In this document: positions 60,806 to 64,000 of the stretch, piece after piece
Layout of the letters: the number at the start of each line of letters is the position of its first letter
How positions within the stretch are numbered: position 1 is the first letter of the stretch
Assembly: GCA_030733815.1 (NCBI GenBank)
Contig: JAUZQE010000011.1
Coordinates: 26,858 to 90,857, forward strand
DNA from: Yanghanlia caeni
GTDB lineage: Bacteria > Pseudomonadota > Gammaproteobacteria > Burkholderiales > Burkholderiaceae_B
Length of the DNA stretch: 64,000 nt
Reading direction: 5' to 3'
Translations under genes and position numbers: made by a program
Notes under the pieces: generated by a model
What the model was told of the DNA's origin: nothing
What the model saw: the letters and a program-made list of their open reading frames with translations, nothing else
Database searches by the model: none

Positions 60806-60864
60806 ACAACAAACAAGCGTTGGTCGTTCTGACACACGCTGCAGGCCTGAGCCTGGGGTTCCAG

Positions 60865-61374
60865 CTAAACCGTATCGGGTGTCTCAAAGCGTTCGAGATG
60901 CCCGCTTTGCACGTCGATTTGTGCCCAGTCGTCGCCCTGGAAATCAATGACCGCCAGCCCCGCGACCACGAACTCGCGTTGCAGCCGCGCGGCCGCCGCC
61001 ACGTCGCCGCTGCCGATCAGCCAGCCCGCCAGCCGCTCCATGCCCGGGTTGTGCCCCACCAGCATGATGCTGGCGTGTTCCGACGACTGTTCGCGCAGCA
61101 CCTCCAGCAGCTCGCCCGCGCTGGACTCATACACCCGTGGTTCGTTGACCTTGCGGCACTGAATGCCCCCGGCGGCCGCGGCCTCGTGCCAGGTTTGCTG
61201 CGTACGCCGTGCAGACGACACAATGGCCAGTGCCGGCACCAGGGCCTGCGCCGCAATATAGGCCCCCATGCGGCGGGCCTGTTCGACCCCCTTGGCCGAG
61301 AGCGAACGTTCGTGATCAACGATATCCATGGGCCGATCGGCATGTGCATGTCGAAACAGCATCAATCTGAGCAT
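60865..61374 (-). CDS. sixA: Phosphohistidine phosphatase SixA
   Basis: Histidine phosphatase of 169 residues. The active-site RHA motif is FRHAHADRPMDIVDHERSLS, and the second His is in LVGHNPGME. SixA removes phosphate from phosphohistidine proteins such as the nitrogen PTS protein NPr. It ends 60 bases from the convergent maf and overlaps the C-terminus of the LysR gene by 13 bases. Confidence 0.9.
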   Translation of the reverse strand: MLRLMLFRHAHADRPMDIVDHERSLSAKGVEQARRMGAYIAAQALVPALAIVSSARRTQQTWHEAAAAGGIQCRKVNEPRVYESSAGELLEVLREQSSEHASIMLVGHNPGMERLAGWLIGSGDVAAAARLQREFVVAGLAVIDFQGDDWAQIDVQSGHLERFETPDTV

Positions 61375-62348
61375 ACGGGCTCCTGTAAAGAGTCGGGTGA
61401 CGCGCCAGGGTGATTATCTCCGTTTCCGGCACGCTGAACACCTGCCGGTAACCCGCCCGACCACGCCTGCGCCTTCGCCACCACGAAATCGATGAGCGTG
61501 CGCACGGCCAGCGTCTGGTACCGCCCCGGCATGCGCAGCAGAAACATGCGCGTGCCGAACACGCTGAGCCGCCAGTCGTCGAGCGCCGTGAGCACCCGGC
61601 CCGCCGCGATATCGTCGGCCACCACGTAATCGGGCACCAGCCCCACCCCCAGGCCACCCAGCACCGCCTCGCGCAGAAACTGAAAATTTTCCGAAGCCAG
61701 GGTGGGATGCAGCGCCACCTCGCGCCGTTGCGCGCCTTTGTACGCCGAAAGCCGTAGCTGCCGCCCCACCACGGCCGACGTAATGATGGGTGCCTGCGCC
61801 AGCGACTCGAGCGTTTGCGGCACCGCGTGGCGTTGCGCATACGGCGCCGACACGCACACCACGTAACGCACCTCGGCCAGTTCTTTCGCCACCAGCTGCT
61901 GCGGCGGCTCGGACATCACGCGTATCGCCACGTCCACCTCGTCGCGCAGCAGGTCTTCTACGCGATTGTCGAACAACAGGTTCAGCGCAATGTCGGGGTA
62001 GCGGCGCTTGAACTCGATCATCCAGTCGGCCATGACCAGGTTGCCGAACCCCGTGGGCACACTGAGCCGCACCGACCCGTGCAGGCCCTTGCCCAGCACC
62101 GCCACCGACTCGCGCGCGGCCATCAGCTCGTTGCGGATTGCGCAGCCGTGCTCATACAGCCGAAACCCCAGCTCGGTGGGTTCCAGCCGCCGCGTGGTAC
62201 GGCGCAACAGTTGCTGGCCCAGCGCCTTTTCAAGCTGGGAAAGATGGTAGCTGACGTTCGCGCGGCTCATCTTCAGCCGCCGCGCCGCCACGCTGAGGTT
62301 GCCGGCTTCCACGATATTGGCCAGCAGCACCAGATCCTGTGCATCCAT
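61362..62348 (-). CDS. LysR-family regulator
   Basis: Transcriptional regulator of 328 residues. The N-terminal helix-turn-helix is AGNLSVAARRLKMSRANVSY (about residues 15-40), followed by a linker helix LEKALGQQLLRRTTRRLEPT, then a periplasmic-binding-like effector domain (SVRLSVPTGFGNLVMADWMI onwards). It is divergent from the acyl-CoA dehydrogenase and probably controls it. The C-terminus is long, continuing past the usual end with a charged tail (SGGLPAGVQRAGNGDNHPGA). Confidence 0.92.
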   Translation of the reverse strand: MDAQDLVLLANIVEAGNLSVAARRLKMSRANVSYHLSQLEKALGQQLLRRTTRRLEPTELGFRLYEHGCAIRNELMAARESVAVLGKGLHGSVRLSVPTGFGNLVMADWMIEFKRRYPDIALNLLFDNRVEDLLRDEVDVAIRVMSEPPQQLVAKELAEVRYVVCVSAPYAQRHAVPQTLESLAQAPIITSAVVGRQLRLSAYKGAQRREVALHPTLASENFQFLREAVLGGLGVGLVPDYVVADDIAAGRVLTALDDWRLSVFGTRMFLLRMPGRYQTLAVRTLIDFVVAKAQAWSGGLPAGVQRAGNGDNHPGASPDSLQEPVCSD

Positions 62349-62400
62349 GATTTCGGGGTACGCAACGAGGGCGTCAGTATTCTTTGACAGTCTATTCTAC

Positions 62401-62439
62401 ATTCCAACAATTGTATGAATATATCGACGGATTCATAAT
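62401..62439 (+). promoter_or_regulatory. Promoter and LysR-type operator for the acyl-CoA dehydrogenase
   Basis: TTGTAT at 62411-62416 and CATAAT at 62434-62439 are exactly 17 bases apart. A 20-bp dyad (ATTC...CAATTG...GAAT, 62401-62420) overlaps the -35 box, a typical place for a regulator between divergent genes. The LysR gene reads away from the other side. Operator identity is inference. Confidence 0.5.
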
Positions 62440-62466
62440 GCAGGTTCTGCCAACCGGAACACCGTC

Positions 62467-63624
62467 ATGTCACTCGATACCGAAACCTTCCAGCTGCTGA
62501 AAGCCACCGTACAACGCTTCGTTCAGGAACGGCTCATTCCCGCCGAAGACCACGTCGAAGAACACGACGAAGTGCCCGAAGACATCATTGACGACATGAA
62601 GGAACTGGGCCTCTTCGGCATTTCCATTCCCGAAGAGTACGGCGGCATTGGCCTGAGCATGGCCCAGGAATGCGAAGTGGCCTACGAACTGGGGCGCACC
62701 GCGCTCGCGTTCCGTTCCGTTGCCGGCACCAACATCGGCATCGGCTCGCAGGGCATCCTCATGGACGGCACGCCCGAACAAAAGGCCGAATACCTGCCGC
62801 GCATCGCCAGTGGCGAACTCATCATCTCGTTTGCGCTCACCGAGCCCGACGCCGGCTCAGACGCCGCCTCGCTGCGCACCCGCGCCGTAGCCGACGGCAG
62901 CGACTACCTCATTTCCGGCACCAAGCGCTTCATCACCAACGCCCCGCGTGCCGGCGCCTTCACCCTCATGGCCCGCACCGGCGACGCCGGCGCCGGCGGC
63001 ATCTCGGCCTTTATCGTACCGGCCGGCCTGCCCGGCCTCACCCTGGGCAAGCCCGACCGCAAAATGGGCCAGCGCGGCACCAAAACGTGCGACGTCAACC
63101 TCGAGAACGTGCGCGTGCCCGCCGCCAACATCATCGGAGGCGTACCCGGCAAGGGCTTCAAAACGGCCATGAAGGTGCTGGATCGCGGCCGCCTGCACGT
63201 ATCGGCACTGGCCTGCGGCATGGCCAGCCGCATTCTGGAAGAAAGCGTCGCCTACGCCCAGCAGCGCAAGCAGTTCGGCCAGCGCATCGGCGACTTCCAG
63301 CTGATTCAGGCCATGCTGGCCGACAGCCAGGCCGAACTGCTGGCCGGCTGGTCGATGGTGCAGGCCGTGGCCCGCCGCTACGACGCCAAGCCCCTGGGCG
63401 TGCACGACCCCGATATCAGCATGCAGGCTTCATGCTGCAAGCTCTTCACCACCGAAATGGTGGGCCGCGTGGCCGACCGCGGCGTGCAGGTGCACGGCGG
63501 CTCGGGGTATATCAACGAATACAAGGTGGAACGGTTCTACCGCGACGTGCGGCTGCTGCGCCTGTACGAAGGCACTACTCAGATTCAGCAGCTGGTGATT
63601 GGCCGCCAGCTGATGAAAGGCTAG
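62467..63624 (+). CDS. Acyl-CoA dehydrogenase
   Basis: FAD-dependent dehydrogenase of 385 residues that introduces the alpha-beta double bond into acyl-CoA thioesters. Fold landmarks: FALTEPDAGSDAASL for FAD binding, MGQRGTKTCDVNLENVRVP, the YAQQRKQFGQRIGDFQLIQA helix, and the C-terminal catalytic Glu in LLRLYEGTTQIQQLVIGRQ. Chain length cannot be told. The start ATG 62467 is 119 bases from the divergent LysR start, with the promoter at 62411-62439. Confidence 0.94.
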   Translation: MSLDTETFQLLKATVQRFVQERLIPAEDHVEEHDEVPEDIIDDMKELGLFGISIPEEYGGIGLSMAQECEVAYELGRTALAFRSVAGTNIGIGSQGILMDGTPEQKAEYLPRIASGELIISFALTEPDAGSDAASLRTRAVADGSDYLISGTKRFITNAPRAGAFTLMARTGDAGAGGISAFIVPAGLPGLTLGKPDRKMGQRGTKTCDVNLENVRVPAANIIGGVPGKGFKTAMKVLDRGRLHVSALACGMASRILEESVAYAQQRKQFGQRIGDFQLIQAMLADSQAELLAGWSMVQAVARRYDAKPLGVHDPDISMQASCCKLFTTEMVGRVADRGVQVHGGSGYINEYKVERFYRDVRLLRLYEGTTQIQQLVIGRQLMKG

Positions 63625-63715
63625 CCAGCGCCTGCACGTGCTTGTCGCGCATGGCCACGATACGGGCTTCCAGTTCGTGCAGGGCGACGTAGTCGTCTTT
63701 CGTGAAGGAGGTCAT
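63575..63715 (-). CDS. Possible small protein antisense to the dehydrogenase 3' end
   Basis: A 46-codon frame with protein-like codon use (most third positions G or C in the first 30 codons) and an amphipathic helix DDYVALHELEARIVAMRDKH. Its last 50 bases overlap the dehydrogenase gene on the other strand. No ribosome binding site is visible and I recognise no family; the frame extends upstream to a GTG at 63802. It may be real or a shadow. Confidence 0.3.
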   Translation of the reverse strand: MTSFTKDDYVALHELEARIVAMRDKHVQALASLSSAGGQSPAAESE

Positions 63716-63777
63716 GCCGGTGGTTTCGAAGCGGCGTATCGTGGCGGCGACCTGGGTGCTGCTGTAAGACGCAAACC

Positions 63778-63807
63778 GGAGCGTACGCGAATGGCGCGTC
63801 ACGCTCC
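63778..63807. other. Hairpin in the right-hand gene-free region
   Basis: GGAGCGT/ACGCTCC arms with a nested ACGCG/CGCGT stem form an interrupted 12-bp hairpin, after the acyl-CoA dehydrogenase. It may end that gene's transcript, although no T-run follows. From 63625 to the window end (376 bases) I see no well-supported gene apart from the doubtful antisense frame above. Confidence 0.4.
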
Positions 63808-63975
63808 GATGACTTAGTCGTCCCTGAAATATTCATTTAAGCGGTTATTTGTGCGTTTCATGCCGCCAAGAGCCACAGCTTCCGAACGCCGAGACTGTCA
63901 TTCAAGCGGTCACCAGGCCGGCTCGCGGCCAAGGCCGGCCAGAACCGGCGTGGCATCGTGCCTTTCGCGAGGCAC

Positions 63976-63999
63976 AAAAAAATCGCCCTCAGGAAGGGC
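63976..63999 (-). terminator. Rho-independent terminator at the window edge
   Basis: Read leftward, GCCCT and AGGGC make a five-base stem with a five-base loop, followed by GA and seven T. It would end a transcript entering from beyond the right edge. The stem may be longer outside the window. Confidence 0.6.
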
Positions 64000-64000
64000 A

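Noticed and set aside
63700..63766. Plus-strand 17-codon frame after AAGGAGG at 63705-63711
   Set aside because: The Shine-Dalgarno is strong, but it lies only one or two bases from the ATG at 63713, which is too close, and the peptide has no known pattern. Likely chance.

Overview
The window is a dense, GC-rich stretch of bacterial chromosome. Its gene content and order (hemF-nadD-rsfS-rlmH, glcDEF, a short-Q-loop CioAB oxidase, an H-NS-type protein with a C-terminal AT-hook-like core, EhuABCD) point to a betaproteobacterium of the order Burkholderiales, most likely Alcaligenaceae-like. That placement is inference from gene families. No rRNA, integrase, transposase or CRISPR array is visible, and base composition is even, so most of the window reads as core chromosome.

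Layout. 1-4 kb: a truncated chemoreceptor, an I78-type inhibitor lipoprotein, a PQQ-dependent sugar dehydrogenase and a small stress-type membrane protein, all leftward. 4-9.6 kb: a complete dipeptide/oligopeptide ABC importer operon (dppABCDF order) behind a good sigma-70 promoter. 9.6-13.7 kb: a copper nitrite reductase with an extra N-terminal cupredoxin domain, a GT39-type membrane glycosyltransferase, a 42-bp tandem repeat and an azoreductase. 14-22.5 kb: ribA, a cytochrome b561, a secreted protein, a B12-dependent ribonucleotide reductase, and the cyanide-insensitive oxidase genes cioA-cioB-DUF2474. 22.7-29.7 kb: a ureohydrolase, a secreted nuclease, tRNA-Lys(CTT) with promoter and terminator, cytochrome c', purB, a GST, a TSUP exporter and mnmA. 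29.8-35.1 kb: a leftward D-lactate dehydrogenase-glcD-glcE-glcF operon. 35.2-36.7 kb: aroG (DAHP synthase) preceded by a phenylalanine-type attenuator. 36.7-41.6 kb: the ectoine importer ehuBCDA facing an EctB-like aminotransferase and a MarR regulator. 41.8-54 kb: tldD and an amidase, an H-NS protein, pepN-fbp, a quinone oxidoreductase, an EamA exporter, a hydroxypyruvate reductase and a HerA-like ATPase. 54.2-60.8 kb: a housekeeping rightward run yebC-purD-hemF-nadD-rsfS-rlmH-pyk-maf. 60.9-64 kb: sixA and a LysR regulator, divergent from an acyl-CoA dehydrogenase.

Two things stand out. (1) Upstream of aroG, at 36428-36523 on the minus strand, is a 31-codon leader with seven Phe and two Tyr codons in eleven positions. 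It is followed by mutually exclusive antiterminator and terminator hairpins, so it looks like a complete ribosome-mediated attenuator. (2) The EctB-like aminotransferase (39764-41005) has Arg where the family has its PLP-binding Lys, has lost other cofactor motifs, and sits without ectA or ectC beside an ectoine importer and an EctR-like MarR regulator. This suggests a degenerate or repurposed ectoine locus.

Respiratory genes (NirK, CioAB, cytochrome c', b561) and the oxygen-independent class II RNR suggest a respiratory organism able to live at low oxygen. The importers and oxidases suggest use of peptides, glycolate, lactate and ectoines.
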